Positions 48,093 through 57,268 are shown, numbered from the stretch's first letter. The stretch: DNA of 64,000 bases from Mycobacterium shinjukuense (GCF_010730055.1 NZ_AP022575.1:3410001-3474000), one strand, 5' to 3'. The notes: generated by a model not told the origin, from the sequence alone. A program made the numbers and translations.

Positions 48093-49408
48093 CGGCCACC
48101 TTGCCACCCGGGCCGCGGCTACCCCGCTATGTGCAAAGCGTGCTGTACCTCAAGTTCCGAGAATGGTTCCTGCCGGCCATGCACCGCCGGTACGGGGATG
48201 TGTTCTCGCTGCGGGTGCCCCCCTATGCCGACAACCTTGTGGTCTATACCCGCCCCGAACACATCAAAGAGATCTTCGCGGCCGACCCGAGGACGCTGCA
48301 CGCCGGCGAAGGCAACCAGATCCTTGGGTTTGTGATGGGTGAGCACTCCGTGCTGATGACTGACGAAGCCGAACATTCCCGGATCCGGTCACTGCTGATG
48401 CCGGCATTCACCCGGGCCGCGCTGCGCGGATACCGCGACATGATCGAATCCGTTGCGCGGGAGCACATCGCGCGCTGGCCGGTCGGCGCCAACGTCACTG
48501 CCCTTGACTGCATGAACGCGCTCACCCTGGACGTCATCCTGCGCGTCGTTTTCGGTGTCACCGACCCAAAGGTCAAGGCGGAGTTGACCAGTCGTCTGCA
48601 AGACATCATCAACATCCATCCCATGATCCTGGCCGGGCTTCCGTATCCGGTCCTCAAACACGTGAACCCATGGAAGCGTTTCTTCGACAACCAACACCGG
48701 ATCGACGACATTCTCTATCACGAAATTGCCTCACGCCGAGCCATTTCCGATCTTGCGGCCCGTGCCGACGTGTTGTCCAGACTCCTGCAAACCAGGGACA
48801 CGTCCACGACCGCGTTGACCGATGCCGAACTTCGCGACCAGCTCATCACCCTCCTGCTGGCCGGCCATGAGACAACCGCCGCGGCGTTGTCCTGGACGCT
48901 GTGGGAACTCGCCCAGGCCCCCGATATCCAAGGCCAGGTCGTCTCGGCAGCCGTCGACGGTGACGACGCATTCCTGGAGGCGGTCCTGAAAGAAGGGATG
49001 CGCAGGCACACGGTGATCGCTTCCACGGCTCGAAAGCTCACCACCCCCACCGAGATCGGCGGCTGGCGGCTGCCAGCCGGGACGGTGGTCAACACGTCGA
49101 TCCTGCTAGCCCATGCCAACGAGGAAGCGCACCCCAACCCCACAGAGTTTCGTCCAAGCCGGTTCCTCGACGGCAGCGTGGCACCAAACACGTGGCTCCC
49201 CTTTGGTGGCGGCGTGCGCCGGTGCCTCGGCGTCGGGTTCGCACTCACCGAGGGTGTCGTCATCCTGCGCGAGATTTTCCGCCGATTCACCATCACCGCC
49301 GCCGGACCGAACAGCCGCGAGACCCCGCTGGTCCGCAACATCACCACCGTCCCCAAACATGGCGCGCAGCTACGGCTTACCCCACAGTGCGACCGGGCAA
49401 CGGTCTAG
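48089..49408 (+). CDS. cyp135A1: Cytochrome P450 (CYP135A-like)
   Basis: A 439-residue P450 from GTG 48089. The I-helix A-G-H-E-T-T lies near residue 258, the E-x-x-R of helix K (E-G-M-R) near 300, and the heme loop F-G-G-G-V-R-R-C-L-G with the cysteine ligand near 378. By synteny with Rv0327c it is CYP135A1, substrate unknown. Electron donors are not encoded nearby. Its TAG overlaps the stop of the convergent methyltransferase gene (CTAG, 49405-49408). Confidence 0.88.
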   Translation: MTATLPPGPRLPRYVQSVLYLKFREWFLPAMHRRYGDVFSLRVPPYADNLVVYTRPEHIKEIFAADPRTLHAGEGNQILGFVMGEHSVLMTDEAEHSRIRSLLMPAFTRAALRGYRDMIESVAREHIARWPVGANVTALDCMNALTLDVILRVVFGVTDPKVKAELTSRLQDIINIHPMILAGLPYPVLKHVNPWKRFFDNQHRIDDILYHEIASRRAISDLAARADVLSRLLQTRDTSTTALTDAELRDQLITLLLAGHETTAAALSWTLWELAQAPDIQGQVVSAAVDGDDAFLEAVLKEGMRRHTVIASTARKLTTPTEIGGWRLPAGTVVNTSILLAHANEEAHPNPTEFRPSRFLDGSVAPNTWLPFGGGVRRCLGVGFALTEGVVILREIFRRFTITAAGPNSRETPLVRNITTVPKHGAQLRLTPQCDRATV

Positions 49409-50133
49409 CGACTCGCTGGCTTGGTGGCGGTGACCCGCCATAGCCGCCGGGGCAGCTCACCTTCTTCGAAGTCGTGCACATCTTCGAGTATCCAGCCCGC
49501 GGCTAGGCTCTCCACCAGCTCGCGGGAGAAGAAGTGCACCGCGAACCCTCCGCACTCGAAGATGTTGTCGCCGTGGGCCCGTCCCGCTCCGTAGTGCGCA
49601 TCGCCGGTATGCCGAACGGTGTAGATGAACTTGCCGCCCGGCTTCAACACCCGGCGGACCTCGTCGACGAGCGAGTGGATCTCGTTGGTGGACAAGGCCA
49701 TACATAAAGCCATGTGGGCGAAGGCGCCGTCCATCGAGCCGGTCCGCACGGGCAGGGGCGCACGCAAGTCGTGGACGATTGTCCGCACCCGCGCGGCCAC
49801 ACCCTGGACCTGGGCCGTTCGGCGCAGTTCTGCGACCGCAACGTCGCTGAAGTCGGTGGCCACCACCGCGAAGCCCCGATGAGCCAGATACAGGGTGTCA
49901 CGGCCCTGACCGGCCGCCAACTCCAGCACCCGTCCAACCCCATCGGCCTTGAACACCTCGGCCGCATACACGGCCGGCTCGGACGGGTCGGTCCCGTACA
50001 TCGCCGGGTGCGCCCGGTAGGTGTCCTGCCAGTGCTCGCGCTGTGCTACGGCCAGCTCCGACGCCCGGTCGGACACTGTTGGCTTCCCTCTCCCCGGCCA
50101 TTCGGCGGTCGCGCCAGCCGGTGGCTTATCCAT
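49405..50133 (-). CDS. Class I SAM-dependent methyltransferase (Rv0326/Rv0325-like)
   Basis: A 242-residue protein. The SAM motif L-E-L-A-A-G-Q-G-R-D-T is near residue 72, V-A-T-D-F-S-D near 95 and L-K-P-G-G-K-F-I near 165. An in-frame GTG at 50076 (V-S-D-R-A-S-E-L) is an alternative start. In Mtb the corresponding region is split into short genes, whereas here the reading frame is whole. The substrate is unknown. Confidence 0.83.
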   Translation of the reverse strand: MDKPPAGATAEWPGRGKPTVSDRASELAVAQREHWQDTYRAHPAMYGTDPSEPAVYAAEVFKADGVGRVLELAAGQGRDTLYLAHRGFAVVATDFSDVAVAELRRTAQVQGVAARVRTIVHDLRAPLPVRTGSMDGAFAHMALCMALSTNEIHSLVDEVRRVLKPGGKFIYTVRHTGDAHYGAGRAHGDNIFECGGFAVHFFSRELVESLAAGWILEDVHDFEEGELPRRLWRVTATKPASR

Positions 50134-50296
50134 TATTCTATTGAATTGTAGACCATCGGGGCTATAGTAGACCTGACCAGGCCGTCACCCGGATGGATGT
50201 CGGGCTACGGGTGACCCAGGCCGCCGCGACTGGCGGCTTGCGGGACGGCTGGTGAGCGCAAACGCAGTCGAGAAATCCGAGAACCAGGAGGACACC

Positions 50297-51067
50297 ATGA
50301 GACGGTTTCTGATACTCGGCTACGGAGCGATCTGCTACGTGGTCTTCCTCGCGGCATTCCTGTACGCGATCGGTTTCGTCGGGAATCTCGTGGTGCCGCA
50401 CACCGTCGACAACGGCATCGCGGCGTCCACGGCCGAGGCGGTCGCGGTCAATATCGTGCTGCTCGCGCTATTCGCGCTGCAACACAGCGTGATGGCACGG
50501 CCGGCGTTCAAGCAGCGATGGACACGCCTGGTACCGACGACAATCGAGCGCAGCACCTACGTGCTGCTGGCGAGCCTGCTGTTGTTCCTGGTGTTCTGGC
50601 AATGGCGGACGATGCCCGCAACCATCTGGCATGTCAGCTGGCCGCCGGCGAAACTCGCGCTGCAGGTGCTGTTTTGGCTCGGCTGGATCGTCGTGCTCAG
50701 CTCGACATTCATGATCAACCATTTCGACCTGTTCGGGCTGCGGCAGGTCTACCTGGCGGCACGCGAACGGCCCTACACCAACATCAAATTCCGCACCACC
50801 TTGCTCTATCGGTTGGTGCGGCACCCGCTCATGCTGGGCTTCCTCGTGGCCTTCTGGGCGACCCCCACGATGAGCGCCGGGCATCTGCTGTTCGCGGTCA
50901 TGACAACCGGCTACATCGTGATGGCCCTGCCCATCGAAGAGCACGACCTGAGCCGGGCATTGGGCGAGGAATACCGGCAGTACCGCGACCGGGTGCCCAT
51001 GCTGATTCCCGGGCTTCGCCCGCGTAGGCGGCGCTTCACCGTTGACAGCGGTCCGCAGCCGACGTGA
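50297..51067 (+). CDS. mddA: Methanethiol S-methyltransferase-like membrane protein MddA
   Basis: A 256-residue protein from ATG 50297 with AGGAGG seven bases before it. Six hydrophobic segments and the sequence Q-H-S-V-M-A-R-P-x-F-K near residue 70 mark the NnrU/isoprenylcysteine methyltransferase-like fold, with R-H-P-L-M-L-G-F near 175 and E-E-H-D-L near 215, as in MddA enzymes that make dimethyl sulfide from methanethiol. The call is by family pattern. It ends against the stop of the next gene (TGATCA at 51065-51070). Confidence 0.8.
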   Translation: MRRFLILGYGAICYVVFLAAFLYAIGFVGNLVVPHTVDNGIAASTAEAVAVNIVLLALFALQHSVMARPAFKQRWTRLVPTTIERSTYVLLASLLLFLVFWQWRTMPATIWHVSWPPAKLALQVLFWLGWIVVLSSTFMINHFDLFGLRQVYLAARERPYTNIKFRTTLLYRLVRHPLMLGFLVAFWATPTMSAGHLLFAVMTTGYIVMALPIEEHDLSRALGEEYRQYRDRVPMLIPGLRPRRRRFTVDSGPQPT

Positions 51068-51742
51068 TCAGCCCCCGGCCGGTGCGCCCTCATCGACCGG
51101 CAGTCCGGCCAACCGCCATTCGAGCATGCCATCGTCGAGGCGTTTCACCCCCCGGCCCGCCGAGCGTGCGATCCGGACCGCGTCGGGGGCCATGACGCAG
51201 TAGGCGCCCCGGCAGTAGGCGACGATGTCGCGATCGACGGGCAGTTCGGCGAGCCGATCGGCCAGGTCGGCCACCGGGATGTTGATGGCGCCCGGGATGT
51301 GACCGGCCAGGTATTCCTCGTGCGGTCGCACGTCGACGAGCGTGACCTCGCCGGCGTCTCGTCGGCGCAGCAGCTCCTCACGGGTGATGGCATCCTCGGG
51401 CGAGCCCAGCACCTCCGCGGCCGCCACCGCCACGTCGGCCAGGTGCGCGTCGGCGACGGATTGCACCAGCGCGAACAACCTGGCCACGTCCTCTCCGGCA
51501 AGCCGGTAGTACTGCCGGGTCCCGTCCCGGCGGGCCTCGACCAGCCCGCCGCTCTTCAGCGCCTGCAGATTCGCCGACGCTGTGGTCAGATTCATCCCGG
51601 TCGCGGTCGCGATCGCGTCCACCGTGCGCTCACCTTGAGCGAGCAAGTCGAGGATCTGCAATCGCCGCCCATTGCCCAGTGCCTTGCCTACCCGAGCGAT
51701 CTGCTCCAACAGCGCCGCTTTGCGACCGGATTGCCTAACCAC
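51068..51742 (-). CDS. ArsR-family regulator with rhodanese domain (Rv0324-like)
   Basis: A 224-residue protein from GTG 51742. Residues 1-95 are an ArsR winged helix (L-G-N-G-R-R-L-Q-I-L-D-L-L, T-T-A-S-A-N-L-Q-A-L). The C-terminal rhodanese domain has D-V-R-P-H-E-E-Y and the active loop C-R-G-A-Y-C with the catalytic Cys. Such fusions sense sulfane sulfur or thiol stress. Nearby mddA and a sulfide:quinone oxidoreductase-like gene suggest a sulfur theme, which I infer from context. Confidence 0.9.
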   Translation of the reverse strand: MVRQSGRKAALLEQIARVGKALGNGRRLQILDLLAQGERTVDAIATATGMNLTTASANLQALKSGGLVEARRDGTRQYYRLAGEDVARLFALVQSVADAHLADVAVAAAEVLGSPEDAITREELLRRRDAGEVTLVDVRPHEEYLAGHIPGAINIPVADLADRLAELPVDRDIVAYCRGAYCVMAPDAVRIARSAGRGVKRLDDGMLEWRLAGLPVDEGAPAGG

Positions 51743-51760
51743 GCCAATTCTCCGATGATC

Positions 51761-51792
51761 GTTGGAACACGATATCCATTGTTCGTTGGAAC
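51761..51792. promoter_or_regulatory. Direct GTTGGAAC repeats upstream of the ArsR gene
   Basis: GTTGGAAC occurs at 51761-51768 and 51785-51792, 24 bp apart and 19-50 bp before the GTG. It is a possible binding site of the ArsR protein. Confidence 0.3.
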
Positions 51793-52221
51793 TACATAAT
51801 ACTTGGTGGCCGCTGAACCAGGGCCCCGAACTAGCCTCGAACGAAGGGTCCCGAACTAGTGGTCTCGCTGCGTGTCGCGGCTGCCGGCGACGCGGCGCAC
51901 ACGCTGCACGTTCCCTAGTGTCCCCCTGTTGTCTCACCCGCCTCACGCATTCCGGCACAGCAGGGATATGCGATGCGCCCGCCTAACAGCGACAACCAAC
52001 CGTGGCTGTCGCTCGTAGGCGGGCACTTCGTCCATCGGTCAGTTCCGGGTACATGTGGGGCCGATGACGAAGGTGCGACGCCTGGAGCAGCCTGTCGGCA
52101 CCGACCCGACCTACCTACGACCGAGGCTCGCGAGCCCCGGCTGCTGCCCCACCAGTCACCCACCGCGCCCCCGGCGACTCGAGTGACTCCTGAGGCTCAT
52201 GAGGCTCCGCGTGGCGACGAT
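51793..52221. other. Intergenic, no gene seen
   Basis: In Mtb an Rv0323c gene lies between the Rv0324 and udgA orthologs. Here the 550 bp hold no convincing coding sequence, so that gene appears absent. ORFs overlap udgA antisense and look like shadows. Confidence 0.5.
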
Positions 52222-52242
52222 GCGGTCCGCACGACGGACCGC
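52222..52242 (-). terminator. Hairpin after udgA
   Basis: GCGGTCCG and CGGACCGC pair perfectly over 8 bp with a 5-base loop, 51 bp after the udgA stop. There is no U-tract, which is common in mycobacterial terminators. Confidence 0.55.
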
Positions 52243-52292
52243 GGAGGAGCCGGGCAATCCGGCCCCAGCTCGGGAACAACCGCCTTCCCGGG

Positions 52293-53630
52293 CTACGTCG
52301 CCCCGACGGGCCGTCGCGCACCCAGCCGAAACACCCGCCACCCTGCCTGCCGCCAGCGGGCGACATCAAGGCAGTTGCGGCCGTCGACAACGACCCGGGC
52401 GCGCACCGTGTCGGCCAGGTCGGCGGGGTCCAGATCGACGAACTCCGGCCATTCGGTCAGCACCAGCACGGCGTCCGCCCGCTCGCAGGCCTCAACCACC
52501 GAAACGGCGTAGTTCAGCGTGGGGAACAGCCGGTTTGCGTTGTCCAGGGCTTTGGGGTCATACACGTTGACCGCGGCGCCGTTGAGCTGCAGCTGGCCCG
52601 CGACGTTGAGCGCCGGCGAGTCGCGCACGTCGTCGGATTCGGGTTTGAATGCCGCACCGAGCACCGCGATGTTGGCGCCCAGCAGCGAACCACCGCAGGC
52701 GGCGGTGGCCAGTTCGACCATCCGGGTACGCCGCCGCATGTTGATGCTGTCCACTTCACGCAGAAACGTCAGCGCCTGGTCGGCACCCAACTCGCCGGCG
52801 CGCGCCATGAACGCGCGAATGTCCTTGGGCAGGCAACCACCGCCGAAACCCAAACCCGCATTGAGACATTCGCGTCCGATACGCCGGTCGTATCCGAGGG
52901 CGTCGGCCAACACGGCGACGTCGGCACCGGCGGCCTCGCACACCTCCGAAATCGCATTGATGAACGAGATCTTGGTCGCTAGAAAGGCATTCGCGGAAAC
53001 CTTGACCAGCTCAGCGGTTTGCAGATCGGTCACCAGAAATGGCACACCCAAGTCCAGCAGCGGGCCGTACAGCTCCCGCAAAGCCGCCTGGGCACGCACC
53101 GAATCATCCTGCACCCCAAGCACGATGCGATCCGGTTTCAGGGTGTCGTGCACCGCGAACCCTTCACGAAGGAATTCCGGATTCCACGCGATTTCGACGT
53201 CAACACCCGGGGCGGCCAGCGCAGCGGCCCGGTTGCCTAGTTCCGCCGCGGTACCCACCGGCACGGTCGATTTGCCGACGAGAACCGAGGGCCTGGTCAA
53301 CCGAGGCACCAGCGTATCGATGACGGCGTGGACGTGGCGTAGGTCGGCGCCGTATTCACCCTTCTTTTGCGGTGTGCCGACACCGAGGAAGTGCACGTCG
53401 GCAAAGTCGGCCGCCATGTCGTAGTCGGTCGTGAACCGCAGTCGTCCCGCAGCCAGATTGTCCGTCAACAGCTTTCGTAGACCGGGCTCGTAGAACGGAA
53501 TGTCGCCCCCGGCGAGTTTGGCGATCTTACCCGGATCGATATCCACCCCGACGACCTCGTGTCCCAGCTCAGCCATCCCGACGGCGTGGGTGGCGCCGAG
53601 GTAGCCGGTGCCGATGACGCTACATCGCAT
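52293..53630 (-). CDS. udgA: UDP-glucose 6-dehydrogenase UdgA
   Basis: A 445-residue enzyme oxidising UDP-glucose to UDP-glucuronate in two steps with NAD+. The Rossmann motif is I-G-T-G-Y-L-G-A near residue 6. The catalytic loop F-G-G-G-C-L-P-K-D with the active Cys is near residue 265, and the central-domain motif is K-V-S-A-N-A-F-L-A-T-K near 210. Matches Rv0322. Confidence 0.96.
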   Translation of the reverse strand: MRCSVIGTGYLGATHAVGMAELGHEVVGVDIDPGKIAKLAGGDIPFYEPGLRKLLTDNLAAGRLRFTTDYDMAADFADVHFLGVGTPQKKGEYGADLRHVHAVIDTLVPRLTRPSVLVGKSTVPVGTAAELGNRAAALAAPGVDVEIAWNPEFLREGFAVHDTLKPDRIVLGVQDDSVRAQAALRELYGPLLDLGVPFLVTDLQTAELVKVSANAFLATKISFINAISEVCEAAGADVAVLADALGYDRRIGRECLNAGLGFGGGCLPKDIRAFMARAGELGADQALTFLREVDSINMRRRTRMVELATAACGGSLLGANIAVLGAAFKPESDDVRDSPALNVAGQLQLNGAAVNVYDPKALDNANRLFPTLNYAVSVVEACERADAVLVLTEWPEFVDLDPADLADTVRARVVVDGRNCLDVARWRQAGWRVFRLGARRPVGAT

Positions 53631-53706
53631 ACCACCGTGTGTAGGTGGCCGCGATGATCGAACCGCATCGCGACGCTGAACGGCAGATGACAGCTACTCG
53701 GCAAAA

Positions 53707-54018
53707 TCAGATTCCAGGGATCAACGGGGTATTGATCCCGCCACGACCGCCGCCGCGATCGCGACCACCACCGCCACCGCGATCGAGCTTGCGGGCGGTC
53801 AGCGCGTCGCGCGGCGCGGTGGCCTGAGCCTCGTCGGTCCAGGCCACCCCGATGGACATCAGCCGCAGACCGGCTTCGACCGCGCCTTCGCCGGTGCCCA
53901 GGATCGCGGCGATCACCTGATCGGATGCGCAGACGCTGGTGGTATCACGGACGATGCGGAAGCGGTCTTCGTCGATGATGGCGCCGCCGTCACCGGCAAC
54001 CAACGCCATCCGCACCAC
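53707..54018 (-). pseudogene. Truncated DUF7159-like protein fragment
   Basis: In frame upstream of the GTG at 54018 the DNA reads D-V-V-L-G-V-S-T-E-P-S-V-V-R-M, then A-L-V-A-G-D-G-G-A-I-I-D, S-D-Q-V-I-A-A-I-L-G-T and A-L-T-A-R-K-L. This is the N-terminal domain typical of mycobacterial DUF7159 proteins, but the family start codon is missing (GCG before D-V-V-L). After about 80 residues the frame ends in a Gly/Arg tail and stop. I read it as a decayed or truncated gene. It could still yield a short protein. Confidence 0.5.
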
Positions 54019-54147
54019 CGAAGGCTCTGTCGAAACCCCGAGTACGACGTCCGCAACCCCTCCCTGGGCTGACTGGCCACGAACTGGAGGAGAACACGCC
54101 CGAAACGGATGGTAGCCGCCGAAACGCCGCCAGCGGCCCGGCCGCGG

Positions 54148-54720
54148 CTATGGAGACCGTATGAAGTTCTGATACGAACGCGACGGCGTGGGGCCACGCT
54201 GACCTTGGTATTTGGACCCGACCCCGGTGCTGCCGTAGGGACGCTCCGATGGGCTGGTCAACCTCAAGATGCACAGCTGACCGATCTTCATTCCGGGCCA
54301 CAGCGTGATCGGCAGGTTGGCGACGTTGGACAGCTCCAGCGTGATGTGGCCGCTGAAGCCGGGGTCGATGAAGCCCGCGGTGGAATGCGTCAGCAGTCCC
54401 AACCGGCCCAGAGAAGACTTGCCCTCCAGCCGTCCCGCGAGATCGTCGGGCAGTGTGAAGACCTCCAGCGTCGAGCCGAGCACAAACTCGCCCGGATGCA
54501 GTACGAACGGCTCTCCCGGGGCCGGTTCCACCAGGCTGGTCAGCTCGTCCTGCTGCTGCGCCGGGTCGATGTGGGTGTAGCGGGTGTTGTTGAACACCCG
54601 GAACAGACAATCCAGACGAACGTCGACGCTGGACGGCTGAACCAGGCTGGCGTCGAACGGCTCGATGCCCAGTCGCCCGGCGGAGATTTCGGCCCTAAGG
54701 TCGCGGTCGGAGAGCAGCAC
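54148..54720 (-). CDS. dcd: dCTP deaminase Dcd
   Basis: A 190-residue enzyme from GTG 54720. Motifs are [10 protein letters not shown] near residue 26, [16 protein letters not shown] near 100 and [12 protein letters not shown] near 128. It makes dUTP or dUMP from dCTP (bifunctional in mycobacteria). Length is the same as in Mtb Rv0321. Confidence 0.96.
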   Translation of the reverse strand: MLLSDRDLRAEISAGRLGIEPFDASLVQPSSVDVRLDCLFRVFNNTRYTHIDPAQQQDELTSLVEPAPGEPFVLHPGEFVLGSTLEVFTLPDDLAGRLEGKSSLGRLGLLTHSTAGFIDPGFSGHITLELSNVANLPITLWPGMKIGQLCILRLTSPSERPYGSTGVGSKYQGQRGPTPSRSYQNFIRSP

Positions 54721-54764
54721 GCGACGAGCGTATCTGCCGCGGGCGGTCGGTTGCCCGCGCTGGC

Positions 54765-55439
54765 TCAGCGGACATAGATTTCCTCGCCGGTGGGATAGCC
54801 GCCCCCGGTGGTGGTGATATGGATGTGGTCGAAGTGGCCGGCCCCGCTGGCCGACGCGCCGTTGGGTGTGTAGTAGACGCCGCGCCAAATCACGTCTTGC
54901 ATCCCGAATCGGGCGGCGTTTCGCAACATGAACGCGACGACCTCGTTGCCCAGCGCGATACCGTCGGCGCTGTCGGGGTTGGGAATCATCACGTCCAGCG
55001 CCAAGCCGTCGGGATGCCATCGCAGCGCGTCGGGTCGCACACCGCCGATCTGCTGAATCTCGGGGAAAGCGGCGCTGATGCTGCGCGCGGTCAGGATGGT
55101 TCTGACCTGGAGGCCCTGCTCCGGCGCGACCCCAACGGGCAGGAATTGGGATCGGGTGTCAACCCGCCATCGCGATGCCGAAGCAAATTGGCCCCCGGTG
55201 ACATCCTCGGGTGCTGCGCCACCGGGCATGTCGAACAACAACGCGGCTGGAGCCGCTGCCACGATTTCCACGCAGCACGGCGCACGGGCGGCGGCTGAAC
55301 CCGCGACCGATGTGGCGTCATCACCGGCGAATGGCTGGACATCTCCCGCCGCGGCGAACAACACGGCGGCCGGGGCGACGACAGCGGCCAGGACTGCTGA
55401 CGACTTTCGTCGGTCTCTGGCTAATTCGTGCCGGCCCAC
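54765..55439 (-). CDS. Exported protein of unknown function (Rv0320-like)
   Basis: A 224-residue protein from GTG 55439. A signal-like hydrophobic stretch (residues 15-31) follows a basic N-terminus. A Cys pair (C-C-V-E) lies near residue 55. The C-terminal half has [12 protein letters not shown] near 140 and H-F-D-H-I-H-I-T near 205, a His/Asp pattern like peptidase M15-type or ARB_07466-like domains that bind a metal. Located 44 bp upstream of dcd on the same strand. Confidence 0.8.
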   Translation of the reverse strand: MGRHELARDRRKSSAVLAAVVAPAAVLFAAAGDVQPFAGDDATSVAGSAAARAPCCVEIVAAAPAALLFDMPGGAAPEDVTGGQFASASRWRVDTRSQFLPVGVAPEQGLQVRTILTARSISAAFPEIQQIGGVRPDALRWHPDGLALDVMIPNPDSADGIALGNEVVAFMLRNAARFGMQDVIWRGVYYTPNGASASGAGHFDHIHITTTGGGYPTGEEIYVR

Positions 55440-55531
55440 GCAAGCACCTTACGACGAGATAACGAAATAATAAACCCGCCGTTATAAATGGATCGAAGCA
55501 GACGGCCGCACGTTTGCCAGGGTCCGACTCC

Positions 55532-55615
55532 GCGCCGAGTGTGCACCGGCTGCGCCGAACGTGCACTGGTGGCGGCGACACGCCGGGCGAGGCCGCCATG
55601 GTTGCACGTTCGGCG
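55532..55615. repeat. Three copies of a CGCCGA-GTGCA motif, one inverted, forming a hairpin
   Basis: GCGCCGA-N2-GTGCAC repeats directly at 55532 and 55552. The second copy forms a 13-bp perfect inverted repeat with 55603-55615 (CGCCGAACGTGCA, 55553-55565). The hairpin lies 8 bp beyond the pcp stop, so it may terminate pcp. Confidence 0.6.
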
Positions 55616-55623
55616 TGTCACTC

Positions 55624-56292
55624 CTAGATCTGCAGTCGCGACGGAACCGGTTCGCTGATATCGGCGGCGTGCCCGAGGGCAGCTTCGATGCCGGCCGTCA
55701 CCCCGGCGACCGCCGTCTCCACCGACATGCTCGGAACACCGAGATTGCGATCCAAGGCGGCAACGCTTGGCAGGCACGGCAAATGAATCCAGCCCGCGCG
55801 AATCGGCAGGCTCTTCCGGGCGAGGTGGTGCAGCACGCCATACATGAGGTGATTGCACACGAATGTGCCCGCCGCGTCAGAGACGTCAGCCGGCACGCCG
55901 GCGCGGCGCATGGCCAGCACCATCGCTCGGACCGGCACGGTCGCGTGGTAGGCGACCGGGCCGGCCGGGTCGGTCGGCTCACCCGCCAATACCGTGCCGG
56001 CGTCGTCCGCGAGGCCGTATCGTCCGCAATCGTTGATGTTTTGCGCGAGCCGCTCGACGGTGAGCATGCTGCGCCCCGGGTATTCGCCCAGCATGATCAC
56101 CAGTTCCGGACCAACCTCCGCGATGGCCTGCTGAGCCGCCGCGATCGACGTGACGAATGCGTTGGGCACGATCCGCGAGACCACCGTTGCACCGGCGATA
56201 ACGCGACCATCCAGCGCCTCGGCGGTGAGCTGTGCCGGATTGATCGGCGTCAGGCCATACGGTCCGAACCCGGTGACCAGCACTTGCGACAC
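55624..56292 (-). CDS. pcp: Pyrrolidone-carboxylate peptidase Pcp
   Basis: A 222-residue cysteine peptidase removing N-terminal pyroglutamate. The GTG start is at 56292. Motifs are V-T-G-F-G-P-Y near residue 6, G-E-Y-P-G-R near 70 with the catalytic Glu, G-T-F-V-C-N near 142 with the catalytic Cys, and I-H-L-P near 168 with the His. Matches Rv0319. Confidence 0.94.
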   Translation of the reverse strand: MSQVLVTGFGPYGLTPINPAQLTAEALDGRVIAGATVVSRIVPNAFVTSIAAAQQAIAEVGPELVIMLGEYPGRSMLTVERLAQNINDCGRYGLADDAGTVLAGEPTDPAGPVAYHATVPVRAMVLAMRRAGVPADVSDAAGTFVCNHLMYGVLHHLARKSLPIRAGWIHLPCLPSVAALDRNLGVPSMSVETAVAGVTAGIEAALGHAADISEPVPSRLQI

Positions 56293-56421
56293 GTCGCTCC
56301 CTCCTCGTCGATTGGGCGTTACGTCATGGGTTATCGTCGCGGCATTCGTCACGACGCGCCACAATGTTCAAGCGCCCGAGGAGCCGTCGTCCATCAACCC
56401 TGGGAGGTTGGCATCAGCACC

Positions 56422-57141
56422 GTGGCAACGGCCGCCTCGTTGGGCGCCTTCCCCGTTCTCGCCGGGATCATCGGCGCCGCGGTCATCCTAGTGCGCACGC
56501 CGTCACCGGCGCTGGTCAGCGGCGTCCAGCATTTCGCCGCCGGCGTCGTCATGGCCGCCGTGGCCGGCGAGGTATTGCCAGACCTGCGCGCCAGAGGTCC
56601 GCTCTGGCTGATCGTGGTGGGCTTTGGCGCAGGCGTCGCGCTGCTGGTTGCACTGCGCCAAGCGGGAGGTCACGGGGAAGGCCACGAAGAAGGCCACGGC
56701 ACCGGCGAACTGCCGGTCGGGTTTCTTGCGGTGGTCGCGGTCGACCTCTTTATCGACGGGCTGCTGGTCGCCACGGGCGCGACGGTGTCCAACCGCACCG
56801 CGGTCATCATCACGATTGCGCTGACGGTCGAGGTGCTGTTCCTGGGGTTGGCGGTGGCGTTGCGGCTGGCGGGTGCCGGAGTGCCCCGGGCCCGAGCGGC
56901 AGTGACCACCGGCTTCGTGAGCCTGGCCACCGCCGTGGGGGCAGTGCTGGGCGCGGCCGCGCTTGGCGGCGCGGGAAATACCGTCCTCACCCTCGTGCTC
57001 GCGTTCGCGGCGGCGGCGCTGCTGTGGCTCGTCGTCGAGGAGCTGCTTGTCGAGGCGCACGAGACGCCGGAGCGGCCATGGATGGCGGTGATGTTCTTCG
57101 CCGGATTCCTGATCCTGTACTGCCTGGGGGTGATCGAATGA
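56422..57141 (+). CDS. ZIP-family metal transporter (Rv0318c-like)
   Basis: A 239-residue protein from GTG 56422. About eight hydrophobic segments flank a His-rich loop (G-G-H-G-E-G-H-E-E-G-H-G) near residue 85, with V-A-V-D-L-F-I-D-G near 112 in the position of the ZIP metal-site helix. This fits zinc or other divalent uptake. The start is uncertain, as a GGGAGG lies 14 bases upstream. Confidence 0.82.
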   Translation: MATAASLGAFPVLAGIIGAAVILVRTPSPALVSGVQHFAAGVVMAAVAGEVLPDLRARGPLWLIVVGFGAGVALLVALRQAGGHGEGHEEGHGTGELPVGFLAVVAVDLFIDGLLVATGATVSNRTAVIITIALTVEVLFLGLAVALRLAGAGVPRARAAVTTGFVSLATAVGAVLGAAALGGAGNTVLTLVLAFAAAALLWLVVEELLVEAHETPERPWMAVMFFAGFLILYCLGVIE

Positions 57142-57197
57142 CCCCCATTCCCGATGACCGTGGCTTGCGCCGGGTGCTAGCCTTTCGGGGCAACCGC

Positions 57198-57268
57198 GCC
57201 GATGTAGTTCAATGGCAGAACATCAGCTTCCCAAGCTGAGAACGCGGGTTCGATTCCCGTCATCGGCT
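57198..57268 (+). tRNA. tRNA-Gly (CCC)
   Basis: Acceptor stem GCCGATG/CATCGGC, D stem GTTC/GAAC, anticodon stem TCAGC/GCTGA with loop TTCCCAA (anticodon CCC), and T arm GCGGG-TTCGATT-CCCGT all pair. CCA is not encoded (TCC follows). A tRNA-Gly lies at the same place in Mtb. Confidence 0.95.

Noticed and set aside
51973..52512. 179-aa frame as a possible replacement for Rv0323c
   Set aside because: Low-complexity Arg/Pro/Thr composition, overlaps udgA, and no start signal or family.
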